Source of the DNA: Flavobacterium muglaense
Lineage (GTDB): Bacteria; Bacteroidota; Bacteroidia; Flavobacteriales; Flavobacteriaceae
Assembly: GCF_014305155.1 (NCBI RefSeq)
Contig: NZ_JACRUK010000013.1
Span: 22,928-86,927, forward strand
Direction of reading: 5' to 3'
Length of the DNA: 64,000 nt
This document shows positions 17,677 to 26,895 of the stretch, in pieces. Below the pieces are notes generated by a model. The model saw nothing but the letters and a program-made list of their open reading frames with translations. It was not told where the DNA came from and ran no database searches. The translations under genes were made by a program, and so were the position numbers. Numbering within the stretch: the first letter of the stretch is position 1; each line of letters starts with the position of its first letter.

Positions 17677-20556
17677 TTAAGCCATCATCCCCTTAACAAA
17701 TACCTCCACAAACTCTTTCATCTTTCCGATGATTCGATCTCCAATAGTTCTGGCTTGTAGCACGCTTGGTCTATTATCCAAACATTGAAAAACTTCATCC
17801 TTTATAGGTTCTCTACCGCTGTAGATGTAGGCATCGATTAAGGCTTTGAATTGTGCTTTGTCTAGGTTTTCGTCTTCACAGAGCTTACCTAATGCTAGTA
17901 CTTTTTGGTCTTGCCAGAATTTCTCAAATTCATCGTCAATATTGTCGCTATCCTTGATGTGAGGCATGTTCTCGTCTATGAATTTCTCGATTAATTCTCG
18001 TTTGCTTCTTAATTGTATATCACCTCCCAATAAATCAACAATCGCTTTCTTTTGAGCCGCTGCTGCAGATGGTGTTTTTTCTCCTTTTAGCTGTGCAATT
18101 AATTTTAGGATATAGGCAACATTGATCTGATCTCGATGAATTAATTCTAATTCAAAATCAATATCGTCGAGTATTGATGTTTTTTGTTTTTCAGTGTCTC
18201 GTTTTACCTTTTCGTATAAATCCAGATACTTGCTTTTGTAATCTTCAAATTCCTGCTCGTCAATAGGTAAATCTTCCCAATCAAAATCAGTGTAAGACTG
18301 CAAGACATTCATAGCACGCATTAATTTTCTAAAAGCTTGTACAAACTCTGCTTCATCTTGCTCGCTTTCCAAATCATTTACACTTTGATGCGTAGGTGTG
18401 ATTTCTCTTAATAGTTTCAAAGCCTCATCAAACTTCTCGGCTATTTTTTCATAATCAGGCATGGTAACTACTTCGATGGCGTCTTTGTTCGAAAACAACG
18501 TAATGGCTTCGTCTGTAGCTTTTTTTAGGTTTCTAAAGGACAGAATGTTCCCTTGTGACTTCTGTTCTCCCAATATCCTGTTGGTTCTTGAATACGCCTG
18601 AATTAAGCCGTGTTGTTTCAGGTTTTTATCAACGTAAAGGGTATTTACTTTTTTAGCATCAAAACCAGTTAGCATCATATTAACCACAATGACAATATCC
18701 AAACGGTCTTTGTCATTATTGAAACTTTCTTTTTCGCGATCTTTTAAACGTTTGCTTATATTTTTGAAATAATTTTCAAATTGCTGGCTGTCTTTGGTCG
18801 AAAAGCTTGTACCGTACATTTTATTATAGTCAGCTATATAACTTTCTAATTTATCTCTGGTGTGCTTGGATTGATAAGGTGTTGGGGCTTCCGCCAAAAC
18901 ATCAAAATCGACTTCATCACTGGGTAAAAAATCCTGTGCTTCGTCTGAATCCTCATTAGTGCCGTAAGTGAAAATCGTAGCGATACGCAAATCGTGTTCA
19001 CCTGCTAGCTTCTTTTCCTGAAATAAATCGTAATATTTGATCACGTTATCAATGCTGCTAACCGCTAACAAGGCCGAATAATCTTTATTGAAAGTCTTTT
19101 GATTGTGATGCGCAATGATGTAATCTACGATCTTAGAGATTCGTTTTTCAGAATTCAATACTTCTTGTTTGTCAATATCTTCGACTTCAATATCGATAAA
19201 AGTCTTGCTCTTATTTTTATATTTCCCAATGTATTCTATCCCAAAACGCAATACGTTTTGATCTTTAATTGCATCTGTAATTACATATTTATGCAGGCAG
19301 TTGCCAAACAAATCTTTGGTAGTTCGTTTTCCGTAATCGTTCTTAGAAGCATTTTCGGCAAAAATGGGCGTTCCTGTAAAACCGATTAACTGACTTTTCT
19401 CAAAGAATTTGGTAATACGGTCGTGCGTATCACCAAATTGCGAGCGGTGGCACTCATCAAATATAAAAACTATTTTCTGGTGGCGTAAAGCTTCATTTTT
19501 ACCCGCAAATCGTTCTGAAATGGCATTGTTTAGTTTTTGTATTGTGGTTAAAACCAATTTGGTATTATCCGTCAATTGGTTTACTAAGGATTGCGTATTA
19601 TTGGTAACATCTACACTGTCTTTCTTGAACGCATTGAACTCGTTCATGGTTTGGTAATCCAAATCTTTTCTATCCACCACAAAAACTACTTTGTGTACTT
19701 CGGGCAAGTCCATCAATATTTGACTGGCTTTGAAAGAGGTTAGTGTTTTTCCCGAACCTGTCGTGTGCCAAATGTAAGCGTTGTCATTTGAGTTTTTAAC
19801 CTGATGAATAATAGCTTCAGTAGCAAAATATTGATACGGACGCAAAACCATCATTACCTTATGTGTTTCATTGATCACAATATAATGCGCAATCATCTTA
19901 CCCAAATGCGCTGGGTTTAAGAATGAAGCTGCAAACTCTGGTAACGCTGTTATATTTTTATTTTTGGCATCCGCCCAAAAGAAGGTTTGTTTAACCGATT
20001 GCAATTTATTATTTGCCAAATATTTGGTATTGACTCCATTGCTGATCACAAACAATTGCACGTACTGAAATAAGGCGTAGGTGCTCCAAAAAGAATGTTT
20101 TTGATAGCGATTGATTTGGTTGAATGCTTCTTTGATTTCGATTCCTGAACGTTTTAATTCTATTTGTACCAAAGGCAAACCATTGACCAAAAGCGTTACG
20201 TCAAAACGGTTTTTGTAGCTTCCTTCTAAGGATATTTGGTTGGTAACTTGGTATAGATTCTGGCTTGTATCTTCGGTATTAAAGAAACGTACGTAAAAGG
20301 AAGTCCCATCTTCTTTGGTTAATTGAAAACGATCCCGCAAGGTTTTAGCTTTTTCGAATACATTTCCTTTGGATAAATGATTCAAAATCGCATCAAACTC
20401 CTTAGCTGTAAAAGTGGTTTGGTTGAAAACTTGCAACTGCCTTTTTAGATTAGAAACTAAAGCGTCTCCATCTTGAATTTGTACAGATGCATAGTTTAAA
20501 CCAATCAATTGCTTGATTAATTTGTTTTCTAATTGTAATTCGGATTGATGGCTCAT
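17677..20556 (-). CDS. hsdR: type I restriction enzyme R (endonuclease/translocase) subunit
   Basis: 959 aa. The N-terminal nuclease domain (about 1-200) shows the PD-(D/E)xK-type stretch LPLVQIELKRSG. The superfamily 2 motor follows: HTTGSGKTLTS (Walker A), IFDECHRSQ (DECH), GFTGTP (motif III) and a C-terminal RecA half with MLTGFDAKKVNTLY and AYSRTNR. The C-terminal helical part (about 720-959) would dock on the methylase. It cleaves unmodified DNA after translocation, with HsdM and HsdS. It starts 3 bases after the kilA-N stop, so it is translationally close-coupled to that gene. All motifs look intact. Confidence 0.93.
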   Translation of the reverse strand: MSHQSELQLENKLIKQLIGLNYASVQIQDGDALVSNLKRQLQVFNQTTFTAKEFDAILNHLSKGNVFEKAKTLRDRFQLTKEDGTSFYVRFFNTEDTSQNLYQVTNQISLEGSYKNRFDVTLLVNGLPLVQIELKRSGIEIKEAFNQINRYQKHSFWSTYALFQYVQLFVISNGVNTKYLANNKLQSVKQTFFWADAKNKNITALPEFAASFLNPAHLGKMIAHYIVINETHKVMMVLRPYQYFATEAIIHQVKNSNDNAYIWHTTGSGKTLTSFKASQILMDLPEVHKVVFVVDRKDLDYQTMNEFNAFKKDSVDVTNNTQSLVNQLTDNTKLVLTTIQKLNNAISERFAGKNEALRHQKIVFIFDECHRSQFGDTHDRITKFFEKSQLIGFTGTPIFAENASKNDYGKRTTKDLFGNCLHKYVITDAIKDQNVLRFGIEYIGKYKNKSKTFIDIEVEDIDKQEVLNSEKRISKIVDYIIAHHNQKTFNKDYSALLAVSSIDNVIKYYDLFQEKKLAGEHDLRIATIFTYGTNEDSDEAQDFLPSDEVDFDVLAEAPTPYQSKHTRDKLESYIADYNKMYGTSFSTKDSQQFENYFKNISKRLKDREKESFNNDKDRLDIVIVVNMMLTGFDAKKVNTLYVDKNLKQHGLIQAYSRTNRILGEQKSQGNILSFRNLKKATDEAITLFSNKDAIEVVTMPDYEKIAEKFDEALKLLREITPTHQSVNDLESEQDEAEFVQAFRKLMRAMNVLQSYTDFDWEDLPIDEQEFEDYKSKYLDLYEKVKRDTEKQKTSILDDIDFELELIHRDQINVAYILKLIAQLKGEKTPSAAAAQKKAIVDLLGGDIQLRSKRELIEKFIDENMPHIKDSDNIDDEFEKFWQDQKVLALGKLCEDENLDKAQFKALIDAYIYSGREPIKDEVFQCLDNRPSVLQARTIGDRIIGKMKEFVEVFVKGMMA

Positions 20557-20559
20557 TTA

Positions 20560-21438
20560 TTAATTTTCTAATTTCTTTTGTTCGTCAATAAACGTACTAT
20601 CTGATAATTTTTGTAAAGATTTCATCGCATTAGAATTATCTAATATAGCTAACTGTTGTAAAGCTATTCTATGCAGGTATTGAAATCTTTGAGTTTTAGA
20701 AAGTTTGTTTTTAACCAGCTCAGAGTTCATAACTTCTAAATTTGATAGTACCGTTAATTGATTTATACTTGCCATATCTCTCATGTTTTTTCCTTCAAGA
20801 GCTAATTGTGCATTGGATTGCCTCCATATTTTTGCAGTGCAACCAAACAAAGCTACATTTAATACATCTGCTTCGTCCGCATAGGTTATCCATTCTTTGT
20901 CTTTAGCTATATTTAAACTTGGTATGACATGATTTTTTATGGCGTCCGTATGTATGCTATAATTTGCTTTTGATACTATTCTTTTCACATCCCATTCTAA
21001 ATTGAATTGGTTGCTTTCAATTTCTTTTAGTCGCTGAAATTCTTTGATTAATAAAAGTTTGAACATTGGACTTATCCACGCTCCAAATTCAAATGCTAAA
21101 TCTTTATGAGCGTAAGTACCACCTTGTCTACCACTTTTGGAAATAATTCCAATAGCTCCAGTCGTTTCAACCCATTTTTTTGGAGTTAAATTAAAAGAGT
21201 TTAATCCTGCTTCTTTTTTTAAGGTGTCGAATTCGACACTTTTAAAATTGGAATTGTATAATTGTTCCCAAAGTCCTAGAAATTCAATTGTATTTCTGTT
21301 ACGCATCCAGTTTCTAATATGATCGTTACCTTCCTCTCCACGAACCATATCAGTCAAACAAATATAGTCATCCTCATTGAATGAAGTAATAGCAATAATT
21401 TTATTTTCAACTTCAATTTGTTTTAATTTTGCGTTCAT
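20560..21438 (-). CDS. KilA-N domain protein within the hsd operon
   Basis: 292 aa from the ATG at 21438; the longer frame needs a TTG. The N-terminal half (about 10-140) matches the KilA-N DNA-binding domain family of phages and bacteria: YICLTDMVRGEEGNDHIRNWMRN, TPKKWVETTGAIGI and GGTYAHKDLAFEFGAWISPMF (all in parts). The C-terminal half (150-292) is of the kind seen in KilA-N/RhuM-like accessory proteins. Its position between hsdS and hsdR suggests a regulator or accessory of the restriction system. A 16-bp palindrome inside this gene (21224-21239) repeats in its own upstream region (21465-21490), which hints at autoregulation. Confidence 0.8.
   Translation of the reverse strand: MNAKLKQIEVENKIIAITSFNEDDYICLTDMVRGEEGNDHIRNWMRNRNTIEFLGLWEQLYNSNFKSVEFDTLKKEAGLNSFNLTPKKWVETTGAIGIISKSGRQGGTYAHKDLAFEFGAWISPMFKLLLIKEFQRLKEIESNQFNLEWDVKRIVSKANYSIHTDAIKNHVIPSLNIAKDKEWITYADEADVLNVALFGCTAKIWRQSNAQLALEGKNMRDMASINQLTVLSNLEVMNSELVKNKLSKTQRFQYLHRIALQQLAILDNSNAMKSLQKLSDSTFIDEQKKLEN
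21224..21239. promoter_or_regulatory. palindrome inside kilA-N, twin of the upstream one
   Basis: GTGTCGAATTCGACAC. The 19 bases AAGGTGTCGAATTCGACAC (21221-21239) are identical to 21467-21485. In the protein it encodes SVEFDTL. Confidence 0.5.
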
Positions 21439-21464
21439 AATCAATAAATTACATTATACTTTTA

Positions 21465-21490
21465 TAAAGGTGTCGAATTCGACACCTTTA
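21465..21490. promoter_or_regulatory. 26-bp perfect palindrome upstream of kilA-N, probable operator
   Basis: The palindrome is centred at 21477/21478 (core GGTGTCGAATTCGACACC) and sits 27-52 bases before the kilA-N ATG, after the hsdS stop. There is no T-run, so an operator is more likely than a terminator. An RNA hairpin role cannot be excluded. Confidence 0.6.
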
Positions 21491-21508
21491 CCTTTTCACT
21501 ATTTTTTT

Positions 21509-22708
21509 TCACACAAACATTTGTTGCAACAACCCCTTTTTGAATCCTTGCATGTTATTTATTTCTTGATGCGTATTTTCTATTTTATCATCGATGCCCG
21601 ATAAAAAATTGGCGATTTTTTGTTGTTCGGGAAGGGAGGGAATACCACAAATTTCATTGGAATAATCTTTAAAATAGATATGAGGAATTGTGCTACCTGT
21701 CACATATTTAACAAAATCAATATTAGAAAGTAAGCAATATAAAAAATAGGTATCAATATTTTGTTTTGGGCTTATTAACTCCATTGTTCCTAATACAGAA
21801 GATTTTCCTTTACAGAAAAATAATCGACCAACTCCAGCTCCGTCCTTTACGATACTTATATAATCATTTTCCTCTTTGTAAAAATCAACTTTCTTTAATA
21901 TTCCTGATGCTCCATAAATGATAAAGTCTCCAAAATTATCTTCAATTTTATTTGCCGAAATATTAGAAGATTTTTTAGTAGCAACCTCCCCCAAATTCTT
22001 CTCCTCCCAATCCGCATAATCTTCCCCATTCATCCCTTCGACTTCGCTCTGGGCAGGCTTAAACCGCAATTTACCCGAGAACAATTGTTGCATTACGCCT
22101 TTTTTGTATTGTTCTAATAGTTCCTTTTTGCGGGACAATTGCTGTATTTTGTCATCTACCGAACTTAAAAATGAGGCTATTTTTTGTTGTTCGGGGAGGG
22201 ATGGAAGTGTAATTGCTAAGGTCTTTAAATCAGAATTATAGACATTACTAATACTTGAGCCTTTAGCTAACTTTGAAATTTTCTTTCTTAATTTTTCGTT
22301 GATATAATATGAAACATAAATCTGCGAATAAACATTTTCTTTAATTGGGCTTAAAATATTTATTGTTCTTCCAATTGCAATATTTTCAATTGTTAATGCT
22401 GATGCTGAACCAATATCTAAAGGATCTTCGCCAGCAGAAGGCAATAAAATTTCATTTCCTTTGCTAAAAACTAGTTCTGATTTATCAAGGTTGGTTTTAT
22501 TTATTACTTTATGAATTACTTCATTATACATATGGTACAATTCTCCATACCTGACACAAGGTGTTTCAAAATCAGGAGAAGCTTCATTTTGCTTAATATT
22601 TTTCCCTGTTGAAAACAGAAACATATCTTTAAATGAATATTTTTCATACGTATTATTCTCCCCCTCAAACCCACAAAATCGTAATTTTGGAATACATACT
22701 TTATTCAT
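21509..22708 (-). CDS. hsdS: type I restriction specificity subunit
   Basis: 399 aa. Two target-recognition domains (about 20-140 and 225-350) are each followed by a conserved spacer helix: LPSLPEQQKIASFLSSVDDKI and IPSLPEQQKIANFLSGIDDKI (each given in part). The near-identical central and C-terminal repeats are the normal HsdS ruler that sets the gap of the bipartite target. A repeat-derived in-frame stretch encodes PAQSEVEG between the halves (22034-22057). Close central and distal repeats allow target-domain exchange by recombination, but no silent second hsdS is in the window. Confidence 0.92.
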   Translation of the reverse strand: MNKVCIPKLRFCGFEGENNTYEKYSFKDMFLFSTGKNIKQNEASPDFETPCVRYGELYHMYNEVIHKVINKTNLDKSELVFSKGNEILLPSAGEDPLDIGSASALTIENIAIGRTINILSPIKENVYSQIYVSYYINEKLRKKISKLAKGSSISNVYNSDLKTLAITLPSLPEQQKIASFLSSVDDKIQQLSRKKELLEQYKKGVMQQLFSGKLRFKPAQSEVEGMNGEDYADWEEKNLGEVATKKSSNISANKIEDNFGDFIIYGASGILKKVDFYKEENDYISIVKDGAGVGRLFFCKGKSSVLGTMELISPKQNIDTYFLYCLLSNIDFVKYVTGSTIPHIYFKDYSNEICGIPSLPEQQKIANFLSGIDDKIENTHQEINNMQGFKKGLLQQMFV

Positions 22709-22723
22709 GGCAGGGATTTTTTT

Positions 22724-22813
22724 GCGTTAGGGATAGAAGTGGAAATCCTTTTTTGCCCTTTTTTGGGCAAAAAAGATTGAAACGGATAGCCCGACCCGAT
22801 AGGGAAACGCCCA
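22724..22813 (-). repeat. interspersed repeat, copy B (long type)
   Basis: Read on the minus strand: GGGCGTTTCCCTATCGGGT..., then GCTATCCGTTTCAATC, then a palindrome of TTTTTTGCCC / GGGCAAAAAA, then GGATTTCCACTTCTATCCCT. It fills most of the 135-base gap between hsdM and hsdS and would form a hairpin in the polycistronic mRNA. Confidence 0.8.
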
Positions 22814-22843
22814 AATCATTGGTGTCTAAATTGTTTTTCATGA

Positions 22844-24418
22844 TTAAAATGGGGTTTCGATTCCTAATTCGGTGCAAAATCCTGCGATGGTGGCATCGGT
22901 GGTTTTGGCTTGGGTGGCTAATGCTCTTAATTCGGTTGTTATGGCGGTTAGGTCTATGGCATCTTCTTCTTCGAAGGTGTCTACGTAGCGCGGGATATTT
23001 AAATTATAATCATTTTCGGCAATTGACGCGGCAACGGCAATATGAGAATATTTATCTTCGGCGGTGCGGTTTTTATAGGTATCGATTATTTTGTCGATAT
23101 CCTGGGTACGCAATACGTTTTGGGTTTTTACTTTCTCGTAATGCTGGCTGGCATCGATAAAGAGAATACTTCGACTCCGCTCAGTATCCTTGTTTCGGTC
23201 TTTCTTTAAAACCAAAATACAGGTTGGGATGCTGGTTCCGTAAAAAATATTGCCGGGTAGGCCTATTACGGCATCGAGGTAATTTTTCTCTTTGATTAGG
23301 TATTGGCGTATGTGACCTTCGGCACCGCCACGAAACAAAACGCCGTGAGGTAATACGATTGCCATGGTTCCGTTGTCATCCAGTTGGTGCACCATGTGTT
23401 GTACAAAGGCAAAATCGGCTTTGCTGGATGGGGCTAGTTTTCCGTAGGCCGAGAAACGCTCATCGGTCATGTGTAGCGGGCTGGCACTCCAATTGGCCGA
23501 GAATGGCGGATTGGCCACTATGGCTTCAAAACGCATATCATAATGTTGTGGACGTTCGAGGGTGTCTTCGTTCTTGATGTCGAACCGCTTGTAGTGTACG
23601 TCGTGCATGATCATGTTCATGCGACAGAGGTTGTAAGTGGTAGGGTTCATTTCTTGTCCGTAAAAGGCGCTGACATCTTTGACTTCTTTGGCTACTCGCA
23701 ATAATAACGAGCCGGATCCACAGGTGGGATCATAAACGCTTTTTAGCTTGTCTTTGCCCACGGTTACTAGTTGTGCCAAGATGCTGCTGACTTGTTGCGG
23801 GGTATAAAACTCCCCTGCTTTCTTGCCTGCGCCACTGGCAAACTGCCCGATTAGGTATTCGTAAGCATCGCCTAGAACATCGCTGTCGGTATTCTCTAGG
23901 TCAAAGTCGATTTCGTCCAGATGTATGAGGACTTTTACGATGAGTTCGTTTTTATCGGCTTCGGATTTCCCTAGTTTGTGGGAGGTAAGGTCAAGATCAG
24001 AAAATAAGTTTCCAAAGTCGTCTTCGCTCTCCGATCCCATGGTGCTTTGCTCGATGTGGGTGAGTACTTTGGCGAGATCGCCCAAAATAAAATTGTTTTT
24101 TCCGCCTGCGTTGCCTCTTCTTGCCAACTCTGAAAACAATTCAGAAGGCAATAAAAAGTAGCCTAGTTTGTCTAAAGCGAGTTGTTTTATTTCTTCCAGA
24201 AGGGCGGTTTCTTCTTGATGTCCTTCGACTTCTTGGAAGGTCAATCCGTCTGGTTTTAGGATGGTATTGGCATACAAATCCATCTTGGTGCTCAGGTATT
24301 TATAAAAAATAAAACCTAATATGTAATCACGGAAATCATCGGCGTCCATCTTCCCACGTAGGGTGTTTGCAATGTTCCAGAGTTGTTGTTCTAATTTTTG
24401 TTTTTGTTCGGCTGCCAT
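22844..24418 (-). CDS. hsdM: type I DNA N6-adenine methyltransferase subunit
   Basis: 524 aa. An N-terminal helical domain (about 5-130) is followed by the methylase fold: DPTCGSGSLLLRV (AdoMet-binding motif I) and NPPFSANW (catalytic motif IV, N-P-P-F). GEFYTPQQVS is also characteristic. With HsdS it methylates the host target and, with HsdR, forms the restriction complex. It is the first gene of the minus-strand cluster. A short in-frame segment encoding TERSRS (23169-23184) matches the CTTCGACTCCGCTCAG repeat, so the gene has apparently absorbed a repeat fragment without losing its frame. Confidence 0.93.
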   Translation of the reverse strand: MAAEQKQKLEQQLWNIANTLRGKMDADDFRDYILGFIFYKYLSTKMDLYANTILKPDGLTFQEVEGHQEETALLEEIKQLALDKLGYFLLPSELFSELARRGNAGGKNNFILGDLAKVLTHIEQSTMGSESEDDFGNLFSDLDLTSHKLGKSEADKNELIVKVLIHLDEIDFDLENTDSDVLGDAYEYLIGQFASGAGKKAGEFYTPQQVSSILAQLVTVGKDKLKSVYDPTCGSGSLLLRVAKEVKDVSAFYGQEMNPTTYNLCRMNMIMHDVHYKRFDIKNEDTLERPQHYDMRFEAIVANPPFSANWSASPLHMTDERFSAYGKLAPSSKADFAFVQHMVHQLDDNGTMAIVLPHGVLFRGGAEGHIRQYLIKEKNYLDAVIGLPGNIFYGTSIPTCILVLKKDRNKDTERSRSILFIDASQHYEKVKTQNVLRTQDIDKIIDTYKNRTAEDKYSHIAVAASIAENDYNLNIPRYVDTFEEEDAIDLTAITTELRALATQAKTTDATIAGFCTELGIETPF

Positions 24419-24512
24419 TATTTAGTGTTCATTTAATTCCAATCGCTAAGGTATTGAAAATAAATTCATACATATTACGGTTTACCGCAAAAGGAGTTTA
24501 TTTTTTATTTTC

Positions 24513-24567
24513 CACCATTAAGAAATTAAGGTTGGTTAAGCTCCAAAACTTAATTTTCTTAATGGTG
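24513..24567. repeat. imperfect inverted repeat upstream of hsdM
   Basis: CACCATTAAGAAATTAAG (24513-24530) pairs with CTTAATTTTCTTAATGGTG (24549-24567). The 255-base hsdM-moaA spacer contains no gene. Closer to hsdM, 24478-24488 carries ACGGTTTACCGC, which resembles the fic-leader half-sites. Confidence 0.55.
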
Positions 24568-24673
24568 TATAAAAGGCATTTTTTTTTTGGTATGAATTGC
24601 GGACATTCATAAAAAAAAACAAAATCAGGAATCACATAATCCTTTTCTTTTGAACCCTTTTATTAAACTAAAA

Positions 24674-25678
24674 CTATCCCCCAATTTTTATCATACTTCT
24701 GTTTTGAGAAAAGAGTTTCGGATTTTGAAATTTAGCATCGTCATCCATGCCGCCACGCATGGCGTGTTTTGATTTTATATTCTGAAAAATAAGTGGTTCA
24801 ATAGCTCCTCCAGAACGCAGCGTTTGTAATAAATCAGTTTCAGAATTCGAAAAAAGACAGTTTTTAAGTTTACCGTCGGCGGTTAATCGGATGCGGTTAC
24901 AGCTACTGCAAAAAGGATTTGTAACGGAACTAATCACCGAAAAACGCCCTTTGTAGGATGCTATTTTATGATTTTTGGCAGTGTCATGTGGTTTATCGAT
25001 CAAGCGTTCTACTTTTTCAACACTGTATTTATCATTGACTTGTGAAAGGATTTCGGCATAAGAAACCAACTTTTCTTTGTTCCATTGATTGCCATCAAAA
25101 GGCATAAATTCGATAAACCGAATTTGGATATTACGGTTTTTGGTCAATTCGATAAAATCGATGATTTCATTGTCATTAAAGCCTTTCATAACTACCACAT
25201 TCAGTTTCAACTGGAAACCATTGGCGTCAAGCAACTCCAAGTTTTCATTGAATTTATCGAAATAATTCCTGCGGGTAATCTGGTTGAACTTCTCTTTTTG
25301 CAAACTATCAATACTTAGGTTTAGTGTATGAACACCCGCTTCCTTAAAAGTATCTATAAAATCATGAACCAAGATTCCATTTGTAGTCAGTGTGAGTTCT
25401 ACTCCTAATTTCCCAAGACGCAGCATAATATCTTTGGCATCTTTTCGAACCAAAGGCTCTCCCCCTGTCAACCTGATTTTGTTTACACCTTGATTTACAA
25501 AAGTTTGTGCTATAGTAACAATTTCATCTGCAGTCATCAGATGGGCTTTTGGCGTAAGCGAAATCCCTTCGGCCGGCATGCAATACGTACATCTCAAATT
25601 ACAATTCTCAGTAATTGAAATGCGCAAATAGCTGTGTCCGCGACCGTGAGTATCCTGCATTTGAATGTTATTTTCCAT
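24674..25678 (-). CDS. moaA: GTP 3',8-cyclase, molybdenum cofactor step 1
   Basis: 334 aa. A radical SAM enzyme that with MoaC turns GTP into cyclic pyranopterin monophosphate. The N-terminal cluster CNLRCTYCMP and the C-terminal second [4Fe-4S] cluster CSSCNRIRLTADGKLKNC (in parts) are intact. The C-terminus ends in I-K-I-G-G, the conserved double-glycine tail needed for activity in MoaA. Its start overlaps the moaCB stop by 11 bases, so it is the last gene of the cofactor operon. Confidence 0.95.
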   Translation of the reverse strand: MENNIQMQDTHGRGHSYLRISITENCNLRCTYCMPAEGISLTPKAHLMTADEIVTIAQTFVNQGVNKIRLTGGEPLVRKDAKDIMLRLGKLGVELTLTTNGILVHDFIDTFKEAGVHTLNLSIDSLQKEKFNQITRRNYFDKFNENLELLDANGFQLKLNVVVMKGFNDNEIIDFIELTKNRNIQIRFIEFMPFDGNQWNKEKLVSYAEILSQVNDKYSVEKVERLIDKPHDTAKNHKIASYKGRFSVISSVTNPFCSSCNRIRLTADGKLKNCLFSNSETDLLQTLRSGGAIEPLIFQNIKSKHAMRGGMDDDAKFQNPKLFSQNRSMIKIGG

Positions 25679-26582
25679 GGTTGAACCCTTTTAAAATTTT
25701 AAACAAATGCAAAACCGAAGGAAAAACGGCATCCATTGATTCCCCCGCTCCTGCGGTAGATCCGGGCAAGGCCATAATTAACGTATCGCCTTTAAAACCT
25801 ACAACACTTCTCGATAACATCGCATAAGGCGTGCGATCCTGACCGTAAGCGCGAATCGCTTCCTCGATACCGGGAATGCGACGGTCAAGCAACGGAATCA
25901 CCGCCTCAGGAGTGACATCTCTGTCAGACAATCCTGTTCCTCCAGTCAAAATAACCAAGTCCATATTCTTAGCACATAATTTATTAATGGTGTCCTGAAT
26001 GTCTAAAACCTCATCCGGAATAACGATATAATTAGAAACACTTAATCCTAAATTTTTGATTTTATCCGAGATTACTTTTCCTGCTCTATCTTCTTTCTTT
26101 CCGCTTGAAACACTATCCGAACAGACCATTACCGCTACTGATAAATCTTGTACTTCTTTGTTGCCATAATCTGATTTTCCGCCTTTTTTATGCAATAATT
26201 TAATGGTCGAAATTTCCACTTGTTTGTCAATAGGTTTCAGCATGTCGTACATCGTTAATGCCACAATCGAAGCACCGTGCATGGCCTCGACCTCAACACC
26301 TGTTCTATAAATTGCTTTTACGGTAACCTTAATTAAAACCGAATCTTCCAAAAATTCATAGTCGATTCCAGTATATTCAATTGGCATGGGGTGGCAATCC
26401 GGAATAGAATTAGAAGTATTTTTCACTGCAAAAAGCCCAGCGGTTCTTGCTACTTCTAGCACATCGCCTTTAGGAACTGTTTTATCCAATATCGCTTTCA
26501 TCGTGTCAGGCGAGCCTACTTTTACGATGGCCTGTGCCGTTGCAGTGCGAAGCGTAATTATTTTATGTGTAATGTCTACCAT
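25668..26582 (-). CDS. moaCB: bifunctional MoaC-MoaB/MogA fusion
   Basis: 304 aa from the ATG at 26582 (MVDITHKIITLRTATA), the typical MoaC start; a GTG at 26606 is less likely. Residues 1-145 form MoaC (cyclic pyranopterin monophosphate synthase; PDCHPMPIEYTG, VEAMHGASIVALTMYDM). Residues 155-304 form a MoaB/MogA domain (molybdopterin adenylyl transfer; TGGTGLSDRDVTPEA, GRTPYAMLSRS-like QDRTPYAMLSRS, ALPGSTAGAGESM). The fusion couples an early and a late cofactor step in one chain and is known in Bacteroidota. Confidence 0.93.
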   Translation of the reverse strand: MVDITHKIITLRTATAQAIVKVGSPDTMKAILDKTVPKGDVLEVARTAGLFAVKNTSNSIPDCHPMPIEYTGIDYEFLEDSVLIKVTVKAIYRTGVEVEAMHGASIVALTMYDMLKPIDKQVEISTIKLLHKKGGKSDYGNKEVQDLSVAVMVCSDSVSSGKKEDRAGKVISDKIKNLGLSVSNYIVIPDEVLDIQDTINKLCAKNMDLVILTGGTGLSDRDVTPEAVIPLLDRRIPGIEEAIRAYGQDRTPYAMLSRSVVGFKGDTLIMALPGSTAGAGESMDAVFPSVLHLFKILKGFNHGK

Positions 26583-26634
26583 TTTATTGCTTTTGGCTAT
26601 TGGCACTTGGCTTTTAGCTTCGTTTATATTATTT

Positions 26635-26725
26635 GGGCGTGTCCCTACGGGTCGGGCTTTCCGTTACAATCTTTTTGGTGGCGGAAAAAGCCACAAAAAA
26701 GGATTTACACTTCAATCCCTCACGC
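26635..26725 (+). repeat. interspersed repeat, copy C (long type)
   Basis: GGGCGTGTCCCTACGGGT..., then GCTTTCCGTTACAATC, then an arm pair TTTTTGGTGGC / GCCACAAAAAA, then GGATTTACACTTCAATCCCT and CACGC. It lies in the 313-base gap between moaE and moaCB. The rest of that gap (26726-26895) is T/C-rich DNA in which I see no gene. Confidence 0.75.
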
Positions 26726-26895
26726 AAAACCACGTTATTGAATCAAATTCTAGTTCATCTATTGTTACTAAAAACCAAAGATTTAAACCTCTTTAACAGT
26801 CCTTTAGACAAAATATTAGGAATCAATCGTAATCTATCTAAAACCCTTTTGTTTACTCTAACCTCTTGTTTCTTAACTCTTGTTTCTTTCCTCTC

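Noticed and set aside
21465..21490. Rho-independent terminator of hsdS
   Set aside because: The palindrome is perfect but has no T-run on the minus strand; an operator explains the twin copy better.
22633..24612. Long plus-strand frames opposite hsdM and hsdS
   Set aside because: Antisense frames of the restriction genes; low-complexity Arg/Leu/Trp-rich translations without domains.
26583..26606. GTG start for MoaC-MoaB
   Set aside because: MVDITHK at 26582 is the usual MoaC start.
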